From Tumebacillus sp. BK434 (lineage in GTDB: Bacteria; Bacillota; Bacilli; Tumebacillales; Tumebacillaceae): a stretch of DNA of 64,000 nucleotides. Below, one piece after another: positions 31,151 to 40,744 of the stretch. The notes beneath the pieces are model-generated. The model was not told the origin of the DNA, ran no database searches, and saw only the letters and a program-made list of their open reading frames with translations. The DNA lies in the NCBI RefSeq assembly GCF_004340785.1, contig NZ_SLXS01000003.1:467689-531688 (forward strand), in the 5' to 3' direction. Positions within the stretch are counted from its first letter, which is position 1; each line of letters opens with the position of its first letter. Position numbers and translations under genes: made by a program.

Positions 31151-33169
31151 ATGAACAAAAATCAACTTCTCAAAGGAGCGCTCGCCCTCGGCTTGCTGCT
31201 GCCTTTCGCCAGCGCTCCCGTGCCCGTACAGGCAGCATCCGCTCCCGTAGCCATCCACCTCAACGGCGCCGTGCTGAACACCGACCAGGCGGCTTTTAAT
31301 GAGAACGGGACGGTCTACGTTCCGGTGCGCCACGTGATCGAAGCGCTCGGCGGCGAAGTGAAGTGGGACAACGCCAGCCAAAAAGCGACAGCCACGATCA
31401 ATGGCACCACGATCACTTTTGAGATCGGCACGGCCACCGTGCGCGTCGGGGAAGAGATCCTCGACATGAATGGCCAAGCGCGCCTCGTCCATGACCGTAC
31501 GATGGTACCGGTGCGTTTTGTCGGCGAAGCGGTCGGCGGCGAAGTGCAGTGGGACGGCGCGAAAAAGGTCGTCATCGTCGACACCCGCTCCCGCCCGCTC
31601 TTCGATGCGATCCGCGCCGGCAACGTTCCGAAAGTCGCCGGCCTCCTCAAGAGCGGCATGAACCCGAACGTCACCCAGAAACAAAAATCGCCCCTGTTCG
31701 TCGCGGTCGAAGCCGGCGAACTGGAGATCGCCCGCCTGTTGCTGGCCCAGCCGGGCATCGACCCGTACGGTTCGCCGGACAGCCACACTCCGCTGCATGA
31801 AGCGGTGACCCGCAGCGACATCGCCGCGATCTCCCTGCTGCTCGAAGGCGTCAAGCATCCGAGTTTCGAGCAAAAAGTCGTGCAGGAATCGGCGCTCTAC
31901 ACCGCCGTCGTCCGCGGCCGTCACGAAGCGGCCAAGACCTTGCTGCAGCACGGCGTCAACCCGAACATTCCGAACATCATCGAGCAGTTCCGCAACACCC
32001 CGGACTACGCGCCGCAAAATGACCTGTTGATCCATGCGGCTATCCAAAACAACGCCGATCTGGTCGCCGCCCTGCTCGCCGCCGGTGCCGGGCCGAACGT
32101 GCACCTCGACGGTGACCTGGCCTCCGCGCTGCATTTTGCGGCGATCAACAACTATGACCGCGTCATCCGCGAGCTGCTCACCGCCGGTGCCGACCCGAAC
32201 ATCGCCCCGCACAGCGGCTGGACCCCGCTGATGGTCGCAGCCGAGCGCGGCCATACGGCAGCGGTGAAAGCGCTCGTCGAACTTGGCGCCCCGCTCGATG
32301 TCAAAAACGAACTCGGCGCAAACGCCTACCTGATCGCCAAAACGCACGGCAACGAAGCGACGATGCAATTGCTGGCCGACGCAGGCGCCGACACCGCCTA
32401 CAGCCCCAAGCTGAGCGACGATGCCGTCCATTTCCGCAAGCATACGACCCACTTCACCGACGCTGACACCGAGTTGATGCGCAACGCCTACATCGGCCAG
32501 ACCGGCAACGTGAAGGCACTGCTCGCCCAAGGGGCCGACCCGAACGTCGTGAACATCCAGGGTACGGCGATCAACTATGCGTCCGGCTACACCGAGACGG
32601 TGCAAGCGATCCTCTCCGCTCCGTCGTTCCATGAGGCGCAGAGCAAGAACAGCGCTTTGAACGTCGCGATCGACACCAAAAACACCGAGCTTGCGAACAG
32701 CCTGCTCCAAGCTGGCGCCAAAACGGACTACAAAACGTACAACCTCGCGCTGAACACCGCACCCGACCTGCTGGATGCCCTCTTCAAAAGCGGCATGGAC
32801 CCTGATGAGCCGCTGTACGACACCAAGAACTACGGCCTGACCCTCGCCGCGATGTGGGGGCAAAGCGACATCGTCCTCGTTTTCCTCGCCAACAAGGCCA
32901 ACCCGAACCTGGCGAACGAGGAAGGCAAAACGCCGCTCAGCTACGCGATCCTACGCGGTGACACGATCAACGCCGGCCACCTGCTCAAATACGGCGCCGA
33001 CGTCAACCATGCTGACGACAACGGCCACACCCCGCTCTACTACGCGGTCGGACGCAGCGATGTGGCAGCCGTCAACCTGCTGCTCAGCAGCAAGGCGACA
33101 GTCACCCAAGCCATCCGAGATCTGGCCAAAGAAAAAACCAATCAGGACATCATCGAAGCGCTGAAATAG
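31151..33169 (+). CDS. Secreted copper-amine-oxidase-N domain / ankyrin-repeat protein
   Basis: A 672-residue exported protein: signal peptide (residues 1-29, ending VQAA), two copper-amine-oxidase N-terminal-like units (FNENGTVYVPVRHVIEALGG and HDRTMVPVRFVGEAVGG, about 30-145), then about twelve ankyrin repeats to the C-terminus (for example HTPLHEAVTRSDIAAISLLL and GWTPLMVAAERGHTAAVKAL). The amine-oxidase-N domain is frequent on extracellular Bacillales proteins and may hold them at the cell surface; no oxidase catalytic domain is present. Ankyrin repeats mediate protein binding. Partner unknown. ATG 31151 after AGGAGG. Confidence 0.9.
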   Translation: MNKNQLLKGALALGLLLPFASAPVPVQAASAPVAIHLNGAVLNTDQAAFNENGTVYVPVRHVIEALGGEVKWDNASQKATATINGTTITFEIGTATVRVGEEILDMNGQARLVHDRTMVPVRFVGEAVGGEVQWDGAKKVVIVDTRSRPLFDAIRAGNVPKVAGLLKSGMNPNVTQKQKSPLFVAVEAGELEIARLLLAQPGIDPYGSPDSHTPLHEAVTRSDIAAISLLLEGVKHPSFEQKVVQESALYTAVVRGRHEAAKTLLQHGVNPNIPNIIEQFRNTPDYAPQNDLLIHAAIQNNADLVAALLAAGAGPNVHLDGDLASALHFAAINNYDRVIRELLTAGADPNIAPHSGWTPLMVAAERGHTAAVKALVELGAPLDVKNELGANAYLIAKTHGNEATMQLLADAGADTAYSPKLSDDAVHFRKHTTHFTDADTELMRNAYIGQTGNVKALLAQGADPNVVNIQGTAINYASGYTETVQAILSAPSFHEAQSKNSALNVAIDTKNTELANSLLQAGAKTDYKTYNLALNTAPDLLDALFKSGMDPDEPLYDTKNYGLTLAAMWGQSDIVLVFLANKANPNLANEEGKTPLSYAILRGDTINAGHLLKYGADVNHADDNGHTPLYYAVGRSDVAAVNLLLSSKATVTQAIRDLAKEKTNQDIIEALK

Positions 33170-33229
33170 TAGGAACAACAGCTGTCAGTCATTCTGCGCG
33201 CAAAAATAGCAGCTCAAAGGGGGAACCGT

Positions 33230-33538
33230 ATGCACCGCCGCATTCGCGAAGATCTGATCCGCTATCAGCAGGCGCACCGGCATCCGATCAACCAGATTCT
33301 GCACTATGCCGCCTTTCTTGCCGCTTTCCTCGGCTGGATCTGGCTCTTGCTCGACTGGCGCGTGACGCTGGTGCTGGCGGTGCTGCATTACGCCCTCTCT
33401 TGGATCGGCCATTTCGGGTATGAAAAGAATCAGCCCGGGTCGATCCGGGCGCCATGGCTCGGTTTTTACGCCGGGTTCCTCTGGTTCTTCCTGAAGACGC
33501 TGGAATTGCTCCTCTGCCGCAAATTCCTTCCAGCGTAA
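33230..33538 (+). CDS. Mpo1-like (DUF962) membrane protein
   Basis: A 102-residue membrane protein with the DUF962 pattern: HRHPINQILHYAAF at the start and SWIGHFGYEKNQPGSI later, both with conserved histidines. Yeast Mpo1 is an Fe-dependent dioxygenase acting on 2-hydroxy fatty acids; bacterial members are uncharacterised. Three or four membrane segments. ATG 33230 after AAAGGGGG. It begins a run of small membrane protein genes on the plus strand. Confidence 0.8.
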   Translation: MHRRIREDLIRYQQAHRHPINQILHYAAFLAAFLGWIWLLLDWRVTLVLAVLHYALSWIGHFGYEKNQPGSIRAPWLGFYAGFLWFFLKTLELLLCRKFLPA

Positions 33539-33593
33539 AACGCGCACCCGCGACGCAGACTACTCATACGACTCTGCCAGGAGGTGCCTGCTG

Positions 33594-33866
33594 ATGGAAG
33601 AACGACTGCCCGACCTGAATGACCAGCCGCGCAAAGACCCGAAGATCTTCGTGATTCTCGGCTGGGTCTTCACCGCGCTGACCCTGTTCGTCATGCCGTT
33701 CATCTTCGGCCCCGCCGCGATCGTCATGGGGGCGATCGCAATCAAGCGGGGCTCGAAGTCCAACGGCATCTGGATCATCGTGCTCTCCGCCCTGTTCCTG
33801 CTGCTTTATGTGCTCGTCACCGTCTTTGCCATCTCGTTTCTGATGAACATGCCGACAGCGCCATAA
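33594..33866 (+). CDS. Small two-helix membrane protein (DUF4190-like), copy 1
   Basis: A 90-residue protein with a short polar N-terminus and two membrane segments (FVILGWVFTALTLFVMPFIF and a second after the basic AIKRGSKSNG). The pattern -GA-AI-RG- between the helices is like DUF4190. It is a tandem duplicate of the next gene. ATG 33594 after AGGAGG. Function unknown. Confidence 0.75.
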   Translation: MEERLPDLNDQPRKDPKIFVILGWVFTALTLFVMPFIFGPAAIVMGAIAIKRGSKSNGIWIIVLSALFLLLYVLVTVFAISFLMNMPTAP

Positions 33867-33920
33867 GCGGTTCTGCATGTTTCTGAGCGGGCATAGGTCT
33901 CTTACAGGAGGTGCACGCTC

Positions 33921-34196
33921 ATGGAAACTGAAACTGGATTGGAACGAACCCCGCAGCAACCTGTGAAAAAGGACGCGACCGTCTTTCTCGTCCTCGGGTG
34001 GGTGTTTACGGCGCTGACCCTGTTTGTCCTGCCGTATATCTTCGGCCCGCTCGCCATCATCTTTGGCGCGCTGGCGATCAAGCGCGGCGCGAAGACACAA
34101 GGCATCATCATCATCGTTCTCTCCGCGCTGTTTTTGGTGCTGGCGCTTGTGGTCGGCGCCATTCTCGCCGCGCTCTTGATGGGCGGCGGCATGTAA
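33921..34196 (+). CDS. Small two-helix membrane protein (DUF4190-like), copy 2
   Basis: A 91-residue paralogue of the preceding gene: LVLGWVFTALTLFVLPYIFG, GALAIKRGAKTQG, then a second hydrophobic helix ending in a glycine-rich tail. The duplication must be old enough for the N-termini to differ. ATG 33921 after AGGAGG. Function unknown. Confidence 0.75.
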   Translation: METETGLERTPQQPVKKDATVFLVLGWVFTALTLFVLPYIFGPLAIIFGALAIKRGAKTQGIIIIVLSALFLVLALVVGAILAALLMGGGM

Positions 34197-34267
34197 GCAT
34201 TCGCACCTCTCCCCGGCTGGGCGCATAGGCTAGTAGCAGCCCAACGCTGTGAGGGAGGTGTCAGATC

Positions 34268-34942
34268 GTGAGCACGAACTTTCTGCAAGAGGGCTGGGCG
34301 GAAAACCGTCCGGTCCGTTTTGTATCCGCCGGTCTCACTCCGCTAACGCTGGCCGGCATGTATGTGCTGATCCGCGGCTATGATCCCAAAGGCGGCCCGT
34401 TGCTGCTCGCCCGGCACAAGCAGGTGCTCGATACCATTCCCGGCATGAGCGGCCACAGCGCGCTGCGCCTCGTGCATTTTGTGGAAGTAGCGCCCGATCT
34501 GCCGGTCGATACGGTCAAAAGCGTCCAAGACGTGCTGAAACGGGCACTGCGCGTGCGCACGCCCGGCATGGTCGTCAACGCGCCCGTCGTGCCGCTCGAA
34601 GCCAAGAGCCCCGTCTATCCGATCGTGCCGGCCTGGCATGAAGGACTGCTCGCCGGCTACCTCGACATCGGCCCGATGCCGGTGCGGACGGGGAACGCCT
34701 TCCAGTGCATCCGCGGCATCGACAAAGCGACCGGCAAGATCGTGCCGGTGCCGGGCCAGAAGCTGATCTTCGACTCGCTGCCGTCCAATCCGAACTACAG
34801 CCCGGTGCGCCGCCTGCATTATGTGCGCGTGCCGGAAGCGGTGGAGCCCGATGCCCTGCGCAGCGTCGAACAGATCGTCGAACGCCGTCTGGCGGTGCGC
34901 CCGACCACGATGTTTCTTAATGCGCCGATTCCCGACGCGTAA
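34268..34942 (+). CDS. Hypothetical protein with internal duplication
   Basis: A 224-residue soluble protein I do not recognise. Its two halves repeat each other: VLDTIPGMSGHSALRLVHFV...VKSVQDVLKRALRV near residues 58-105 corresponds to IFDSLPSNPNYSPVRRLHYV...LRSVEQIVERRLAV near 158-215, each ending in -NAP. No signal peptide. GTG 34268 after GGGAGG. A strong terminator follows, so it closes the small-gene run that starts at 33230. Function unknown. Confidence 0.7.
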   Translation: MSTNFLQEGWAENRPVRFVSAGLTPLTLAGMYVLIRGYDPKGGPLLLARHKQVLDTIPGMSGHSALRLVHFVEVAPDLPVDTVKSVQDVLKRALRVRTPGMVVNAPVVPLEAKSPVYPIVPAWHEGLLAGYLDIGPMPVRTGNAFQCIRGIDKATGKIVPVPGQKLIFDSLPSNPNYSPVRRLHYVRVPEAVEPDALRSVEQIVERRLAVRPTTMFLNAPIPDA

Positions 34943-34943
34943 A

Positions 34944-34980
34944 CAAAAACCACGTCTCGCATCAGCGAAACGTGGTTTTC
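34944..34980 (+). terminator. Terminator after hypothetical protein gene
   Basis: AAAACCACGT pairs with ACGTGGTTTT, with TCTCGC/GCGAA pairing further in, then TTTTC. Confidence 0.8.
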
Positions 34981-35040
34981 GTCTATTCGGATGTACGGGT
35001 GTTCGTGTTGCAAGTTCTCCCAAACATGGGAACGCTTTCA

Positions 35041-35298
35041 TTACGCCTGCACGGACACGATCGCCGCCAGTTTCTCCACCGCTTGCTCCGCATCGGGCCC
35101 GTCGGCGCGAATGATCACGTTGGAGCCGCTGGAGATCGCCAGCGACATGATGCCCATGATGCTCTTCGCATTGACCGCCTTCCCCGCTTTCTCCACGTAG
35201 ATCTCACAGGTAAAGCGGTTCGCTTCTTGCACGAACAATGCGGCCGGGCGGGCGTGCAAGCCCGCGGGCAATCCCACGGTTACCGTTTTCTCTGCCAC
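35041..35298 (-). CDS. HPr-family phosphocarrier in the crh position, His15 present
   Basis: An 85-residue HPr-fold protein. With the GTG start at 35298 (GAGGAGGG 7 nt upstream) the histidine of GLHARPAALFVQEAN is residue 15, the PTS phosphorylation site, and the serine of KSIMGIMSLAIS is near residue 46, the HPr kinase site. Gene order (after whiA) and the segments ARPAALFVQEANRFT and AKSIMG match Bacillus Crh, which has Gln15 and cannot work in the PTS. So this is either a Crh that kept His15 or the cell's HPr in the crh locus. A CcpA co-repressor role is likely; a PTS role is possible. Confidence 0.92.
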   Translation of the reverse strand: MAEKTVTVGLPAGLHARPAALFVQEANRFTCEIYVEKAGKAVNAKSIMGIMSLAISSGSNVIIRADGPDAEQAVEKLAAIVSVQA

Positions 35299-35318
35299 CT
35301 TCAGGCCCTCCTCGCTGC

Positions 35319-36263
35319 TCATTTTTTGTTAGTATACCCTGTTTTCGCCTTTTCTGCCAGCTCATCGAGCTTGCGCAGACGGTGATTGACACCCGACTTC
35401 GAGACTTTGCCGGGCAGCATTTCGCCAAGCTCCTTCAGGTTGATGTCGGGGAACTGTAGGCGCAGTTCGGCCACTTCGCGCAGGCGCGGCGGCAGGTTGA
35501 CGAGGCCGACGACCCGTTCGAGCAGCTTGATGTTTTCGATCTGCCGGACGGAAGCTTCGATCGTCTTGTTCAGGTTGGCCGTCTCGCAGTTGACGAGCCG
35601 GTTGACCTGGTTGCGCATGCCTTTGACGATACGGATGTCTTCGAATTTCAACAGCGCCTGGTGTGCCCCGATGATGTTCAGGAACTCGATGATCTTCTCG
35701 ACTTCCTTCAGGTAGACGACGTATGATTTCTTGCGGTCGATCAGCTTGGCGTTCAAATCGTATTCATTGACCAGTTCGAGCAGGGCGGCCGAGTGGTCAT
35801 AGTCGTTCGAAGCGATCTCCAAGTGATAGGACGAGCCTTCCGGGTCGTTCACGCTGCCCCCGGCGAGAAACACGCCGCGCAGGTAGGATCGCTTGCAGCA
35901 GCTCTTCTTGATCAGGCTCGGGTTGATCCCGGCCACGAAGGTCAAGTTGTCTGCTGCGATGCACAGCTCCTGCAGGATCTCGCGGACTTGGAACGGCACA
36001 CGCATCATGTAGACGTTGTTTTTCTTCAGGCGCATCTTCTTGCGCACGAGAATCTCCGCGTGCACGCCGAACAGCTCTTTGAGCAAGGTGTACATCCGGC
36101 GGGCAATTGCGGCGTTTTCGGTCGTCACGTCGAGCGAAAAGCGTTTGCCGGAGATCAGCACCGTGCCGTTCATGCGGATCAGGGCGGCCAGCTCTGCCCG
36201 TTTGCAGCAGGGTTTGAGATCGAGCTGGGTCAGTTCTTTTTTGGTGCGGGCAGCAAAAGACAT
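35319..36263 (-). CDS. whiA: DNA-binding protein WhiA
   Basis: A 314-residue WhiA. The N-terminal two-thirds is a degenerate LAGLIDADG homing-endonuclease fold ([21 protein letters not shown]) and the C-terminal part a helix-turn-helix ([35 protein letters not shown]). In Streptomyces it drives sporulation genes; in Bacillus it affects cell division and chromosome segregation. ATG 36263 with GGAGGGTGG. Within the rapZ-yvcK-whiA-crh cluster. Confidence 0.95.
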   Translation of the reverse strand: MSFAARTKKELTQLDLKPCCKRAELAALIRMNGTVLISGKRFSLDVTTENAAIARRMYTLLKELFGVHAEILVRKKMRLKKNNVYMMRVPFQVREILQELCIAADNLTFVAGINPSLIKKSCCKRSYLRGVFLAGGSVNDPEGSSYHLEIASNDYDHSAALLELVNEYDLNAKLIDRKKSYVVYLKEVEKIIEFLNIIGAHQALLKFEDIRIVKGMRNQVNRLVNCETANLNKTIEASVRQIENIKLLERVVGLVNLPPRLREVAELRLQFPDINLKELGEMLPGKVSKSGVNHRLRKLDELAEKAKTGYTNKK

Positions 36264-36285
36264 CAGGTGTCCACCCTCCTTTCCC

Positions 36286-37452
36286 TTACCGGCGCAGTTT
36301 GTTCGGGTCGCGTCCGATCAGCGCGAGGATCTGCTCGGAGATCATTCGCGCATCATGGCGGGCATAGATGGAGTAGTGCAAGAAATTGCGCGCGATGACG
36401 TTGAGCCCGAGATTTTGCAGATTCCACAGATCGGCGACGACCGGTGCCGCCCGCTTCTCCCGGTACTGCTCGATGACAGCCGGCGGAATCGGGGCGGAGT
36501 TGACGAGAATGTAATCGAACAAGGAGAGTCCGATGTGGTCATAGATCGCTTTGACATGGTCGGAAGCGGTGTAATGGTCCGTTTCGCCCGACTGGGTCAT
36601 CACGTTGCAGATGTAGACTTTTTTCGCAACGGCTGCGTCGATCGCCTGCGTCAGCTTGGTGACGAGCAGGTTGGGCAGGATCGACGTGTAGAGCGAGCCC
36701 GGCCCGATGACGATCACGTCGGCCTGCTCGATCGCTTCCAACGCTTCCGGGAGCGGTTCGAGGTCGTTCGGCTCCACTTCGACGCGCTCGATCTTTTTGC
36801 CGGAGAGCGGGATCTGCGATTCGCCTTCGACGAACGAGCCGTCTTCCATGTAGGCGCGCAGGATGACCGCCTCCCGCACGGCCGGCAGCACGCGCCCGCC
36901 GACGGCAAGCACGCGGGAAGCTTCCTTGATCGCCGTCTCGAAATCGCCAGTGACGTCGGTCAGTGCGGCGATCAGCAGGTTGCCAAACGAGTGCCCGGCG
37001 AGGCCTTCGCCGCTCTTGAAGCGGTGCGACCAGAGCTTTTCGAGCAGTGGCTCCTGGTCGGACAACGCGACGAGACAGGAGCGGATGTCGCCCGGCGGCG
37101 GCATGTCAAAATCGGAGCGCAGACGCCCCGAGGAGCCTCCGTCGTCGGCGACGGTGACGATGGCCGTGATATCGATGTCGAACTCTTTTAAACCGCGCAG
37201 CAGCACCGACAGCCCGGTGCCGCCGCCGACGACGACGACGCGCGGCTTGCGCTTTTCGAGCAGCATCTGCGTGCGGGTGATCTGTTCATCGCGCCACCAC
37301 CCGAACGCCAACAGCCCCGACCCCATCAACAGACAGACCAGTCCGATCAGCGAGGACTGCCCCGGCAGGCTGTGAATGCCAATACCGGCGGCGATCAGGC
37401 CCAAGCCGAACGAACAGACGGTCCAGGCGAGCAGCAACCAATAGCGCACCAT
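36286..37452 (-). CDS. YvcK family gluconeogenesis factor with N-terminal membrane segments
   Basis: A 388-residue YvcK/CofD-like protein ([55 protein letters not shown]). YvcK binds UDP-sugars and is needed for cell-wall synthesis and growth on gluconeogenic carbon. The Bacillus protein is about 317 residues; here ~65 extra N-terminal residues form two membrane helices ([19 protein letters not shown] and [18 protein letters not shown]), so it should be membrane-tethered. ATG 37452 lies a few nt after the rapZ stop. Confidence 0.93.
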   Translation of the reverse strand: MVRYWLLLAWTVCSFGLGLIAAGIGIHSLPGQSSLIGLVCLLMGSGLLAFGWWRDEQITRTQMLLEKRKPRVVVVGGGTGLSVLLRGLKEFDIDITAIVTVADDGGSSGRLRSDFDMPPPGDIRSCLVALSDQEPLLEKLWSHRFKSGEGLAGHSFGNLLIAALTDVTGDFETAIKEASRVLAVGGRVLPAVREAVILRAYMEDGSFVEGESQIPLSGKKIERVEVEPNDLEPLPEALEAIEQADVIVIGPGSLYTSILPNLLVTKLTQAIDAAVAKKVYICNVMTQSGETDHYTASDHVKAIYDHIGLSLFDYILVNSAPIPPAVIEQYREKRAAPVVADLWNLQNLGLNVIARNFLHYSIYARHDARMISEQILALIGRDPNKLRR

Positions 37453-37458
37453 CGCGGA

Positions 37459-38328
37459 TTATTCCTTTTCCGAATCGCGGTGTACGACGCTCGCCCACTC
37501 GCGGTCTTTGAGATGCTCGTGGAGCGTTTCGGCCAGTGCGACCGAGCGGTGTTTGCCGCCTGTGCAGCCGATGCCGATCACCACTTGCGTCTTGCCTTCT
37601 TTGCGGAACTGCGGGATAAGAAAATCGATCATATCTTGGAGCTTGGTGACAAAAGATTGCGTAATCGGCCATTTCATCACATAGTCATACACGTCCGCAT
37701 GCTTGCCGGTCAAAGGGCGCAGGGAATCCACATAGTGCGGGTTCGGCAGAAAACGCACGTCAAACACCATATCCGCTTCGATCGGCACGCCGTATTTGAA
37801 GCCGAAAGACATGATGTCGACCTTCATGTGCTGGTCGTCGATGTGCGAGAACTGGCCGAGGATCTTCTGGCGCAGTTCGCTCGCTTTCAGGTGCGAGGTG
37901 TTGATGATCAGGTCGGCGTTGCCGCGGATCTCGTCGAGCATCTTGCGCTCCTCGGCGATGCCTTCGACGATGCGTCCGTCTTTGGCCAGCGGATGGCGGC
38001 GGCGCGTCTCTTTGAAGCGGCGCACGATCGTGGCGTCGTCCGCTTCGAGGAAGACGATCTGGTAGTTGATGTGCGGCGACTTCTGCTCGAGCGCTCCGAG
38101 CGCTTCCATCAAATCGCTGAAAAAGGCGCCGCCGCGCAGATCGCAGACCAGCGCGACCTTGGTCACTGTGCCGGACGACTGAATGATCAGGTCGCCGAAT
38201 TTCGGAATCAACGCAGGCGGCAGGTTGTCGACGCAGAAAAAGCCGATGTCTTCCAACGCCTGCATCGTCACCGATTTCCCGGCGCCGGACAGCCCGGTGA
38301 TCAGCAATAAATTAATACCCGCTTGCAT
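37459..38328 (-). CDS. rapZ: RNase adapter protein RapZ
   Basis: A 289-residue RapZ (YvcJ). Walker A is TGLSGAGKS at residue ~11; the C-terminal domain has SFGFKYGVPIEADMVFDVRF and the anion-binding IGIGCTGGKHRSVALAE. The family binds glucosamine-6-phosphate or nucleotides and in E. coli guides RNase E to a small RNA; in Bacillus YvcJ is a GTPase linked to competence. ATG 38328 after AGGGGG. First gene of rapZ-yvcK-whiA-crh here. Confidence 0.96.
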   Translation of the reverse strand: MQAGINLLLITGLSGAGKSVTMQALEDIGFFCVDNLPPALIPKFGDLIIQSSGTVTKVALVCDLRGGAFFSDLMEALGALEQKSPHINYQIVFLEADDATIVRRFKETRRRHPLAKDGRIVEGIAEERKMLDEIRGNADLIINTSHLKASELRQKILGQFSHIDDQHMKVDIMSFGFKYGVPIEADMVFDVRFLPNPHYVDSLRPLTGKHADVYDYVMKWPITQSFVTKLQDMIDFLIPQFRKEGKTQVVIGIGCTGGKHRSVALAETLHEHLKDREWASVVHRDSEKE

Positions 38329-38411
38329 TACTTCACCCCCTGCAAGTTCATGCCAATTTGTATCTTCTTAGTGTAGCAGATGCCGCCCCGGAAAGAAAGA
38401 AATCTCCCACA

Positions 38412-38449
38412 CAAAAAAACGAGCCGGGCGTGTCATCTCCCGGCTCGTT
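38412..38449 (-). terminator. Terminator of the chemoreceptor gene
   Basis: ACGAGCCGGG pairs with CCCGGCTCGT, followed by TTTTTTTG on the minus strand; separates the chemoreceptor gene from rapZ. Confidence 0.85.
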
Positions 38450-38503
38450 GTAATGGAAACGCTCGTACGTCTGAATCAGGTACGATGCGCTTCCACCGTG
38501 ACA

Positions 38504-40579
38504 CTATTGCTTGGTCTTATCATCCTCATCGGCTGAAGCGGCTCCCTGACCAGCATCAGCTTCTTCTGTCCGTTCTGCAGCTGCAGCGTCTGCTGCTTCC
38601 GTTGTCACAGCGTCCGCCTCTGACGTATTCAACGCCGCCTCCGCGACGACAGCCGTATCCGGTTCCGCATCAGCCCCAATAAATTCCTGTGCTTGTCCGA
38701 ATTCCTGTACGGAAGCAGCAGCTGCCGCCTGTGCACGCGCTTCGGCGATCGAGACGACCAGGCCGGTGCCCGCGTGAACTTCTTCGTCGACGGTGAAGCG
38801 CGAAACGCTCTGCTTCAGCGCAACGGCCAGCTGCGAGAGCGTGACGGCAGACGCTGCCACCTCTTGCATCGACGCCAACTGCTCTTCGGTCGCCGCCGAG
38901 ACTTCCTCGACGCCGGCTGCCGATTCCTCGGTGATCGAAGCGACATCTTCGATGTTTGCGAACACCTGGTTCGCCGAGTTCGAGATCGTCTCCGTCGTGT
39001 CGGCGACCAGACGAATGCGGTCAAGCATCTCTTCGACCGACGTGACGATGTGGTCAAACGAGCGGTTCGTCTCCTGCATCGCCAGCACCCCTGCATCGAC
39101 GCGCTGATTGGAACCGCCGAGCGCCACGCGCATCTGCTCCATGCTCTGATGCGCCGAGGAAACGATCGAACGCACTTCGCCTGCCGCCTGTGACGACTGG
39201 TCGGCCAGCTTCTTGACTTCATCGGCGACGACCGCAAAGCCGCGGCCGTGTTCGCCCGCCCGCGCCGCTTCGATCGCAGCGTTCAGGGAGAGCAGGTTGG
39301 TTTGCGACGCGATCTCGGTGATCACGTTGACAAACTGGATGATGCGGCCCAGTTCCGAATAGAGATGTTCGAACGCCTGCACCGTCTCAACGTTCGCCGA
39401 GCGGATGCCTTCGATCTGCCCGGACGTGGTGTCGAGCACTGTGCGTCCGTTCAGCGCCGTGTCGGCCGTCTGCTGCGCAGCGCCGACGATGCGGTTCATC
39501 GTGATCTTGATCTCGCCGACCGATTCGGCCAGCTGCGACATCAAGTCTGCGCTTTCCTGCGTGCGCTCCACCTGTCTGGCCGTGCCTTCTGCGACTTCCT
39601 GAATCGTCAGTGCGACCGACTCGGCCGCCTTGTTGCTCTCTTCGGAGGACGTGGCCATCCGCTCCGACGCGGCTGCCACCGACAGCGACGCCGTGTTCAC
39701 CTCGCCGATGATCTGGCGCAGGTTCGCGATCACCTCCGACGTCGAGCGCGCCAGTTGGCCCAGCTCGTCGTTCGAATTCATGCTGACGTTGACGCGCAAG
39801 TCGCCTTTGGCCAGCACTTCGTTCACTTCGACCATCTGGTTGATGCGGCGCTGCAGGTAACGGTTGGTCGCCAAGCCCAGCGCGCCAGCAAACAGCGCGA
39901 TGACAGCGATCACGATCGAGGTCAGAATCCAGGAGGTGCGGTAGATCGTGTCGAGCATCCCTTTGGAGTCGGCGATCACGCGCTGGTTCTTATCGTTGAT
40001 CTTCGTAAGCGTCTTGGACAAGTTCTTATAGCCGGAGGAGAGGTTGCCTTCCCAGAGCTGGAACGCGATGACTTCGCTTTTCCCCGCCTCTTCCAGCAGC
40101 TTCTTCTGCGATTCTTTAAAGAACTGCCAGTTTTTATTCAGGTCAGCTAGGTTCTGCTTGTCCTCATCGGTGGCGTCCGCCAGGCCCGCATACTCGCTGA
40201 TGTTCGCTTCGATGACCTTGTTCAGCTCATCGAGCTTCTTTTGCGAGACCGCTTTGCCGTCTTTGTTGTTGCCGCTGCGGATATAGTTCACCATCTCGCG
40301 GTCGTATTGAGCAGCGGTAACCTTCATCTCCTCGGCGACTTGCATCGCCCGGAGATTGACGGTCAACGCTTGATCCATATTTTCTTGGAGCGTCTTCAAC
40401 TGCCAGATTGAGGTCGCGCCGACTGCCAGAATACCAACAAACGTTACAATGATGATAAGGCCTAATTTTTGACTGAGCTTCATCTTGATCTTGCTGTCAA
40501 TGCCTTCATAGACACGATCCAGCAGTCGAAATGCTGATGACTGAAAGGCTTTCTTCTTTTGTTGTCCTGTTGGCGTCAC
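38504..40579 (-). CDS. Methyl-accepting chemotaxis protein
   Basis: A 691-residue chemoreceptor. A membrane helix near residues 38-58, a four-helix-bundle type extracellular sensor (~60-205), a second membrane helix (~210-235), HAMP ([17 protein letters not shown]), then the coiled-coil signalling domain with the CheA/CheW hairpin [20 protein letters not shown]. The C-terminal ~80 residues are an Ala/Glu/Asp-rich tail ([20 protein letters not shown]) of unknown use and without a receptor pentapeptide. Start GTG 40579. It is inserted between the nudix gene and rapZ, which are adjacent in Bacillus. Ligand unknown. Confidence 0.95.
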   Translation of the reverse strand: MTPTGQQKKKAFQSSAFRLLDRVYEGIDSKIKMKLSQKLGLIIIVTFVGILAVGATSIWQLKTLQENMDQALTVNLRAMQVAEEMKVTAAQYDREMVNYIRSGNNKDGKAVSQKKLDELNKVIEANISEYAGLADATDEDKQNLADLNKNWQFFKESQKKLLEEAGKSEVIAFQLWEGNLSSGYKNLSKTLTKINDKNQRVIADSKGMLDTIYRTSWILTSIVIAVIALFAGALGLATNRYLQRRINQMVEVNEVLAKGDLRVNVSMNSNDELGQLARSTSEVIANLRQIIGEVNTASLSVAAASERMATSSEESNKAAESVALTIQEVAEGTARQVERTQESADLMSQLAESVGEIKITMNRIVGAAQQTADTALNGRTVLDTTSGQIEGIRSANVETVQAFEHLYSELGRIIQFVNVITEIASQTNLLSLNAAIEAARAGEHGRGFAVVADEVKKLADQSSQAAGEVRSIVSSAHQSMEQMRVALGGSNQRVDAGVLAMQETNRSFDHIVTSVEEMLDRIRLVADTTETISNSANQVFANIEDVASITEESAAGVEEVSAATEEQLASMQEVAASAVTLSQLAVALKQSVSRFTVDEEVHAGTGLVVSIAEARAQAAAAASVQEFGQAQEFIGADAEPDTAVVAEAALNTSEADAVTTEAADAAAAERTEEADAGQGAASADEDDKTKQ

Positions 40580-40693
40580 TCACCCTACCCCCTTCTTACC
40601 ACTTACAAATATTTTTGACTTCTTCTCTACACGACCGCTACATTCCTGCCTTTACATCCTGTAACCTTCTACAAGATTTAATGAAGTCAAACT

Positions 40694-40730
40694 AAACAAA
40701 AACGGGCGCAGATAACACCTCCGCGCCCGG
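40694..40730 (-). terminator. Terminator of the nudix gene
   Basis: CGGGCGC pairs with GCGCCCG (40703-40709 with 40723-40729), then TTTTTG on the minus strand. Confidence 0.75.
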
Positions 40731-40744
40731 CACTGCCGTTTTGT

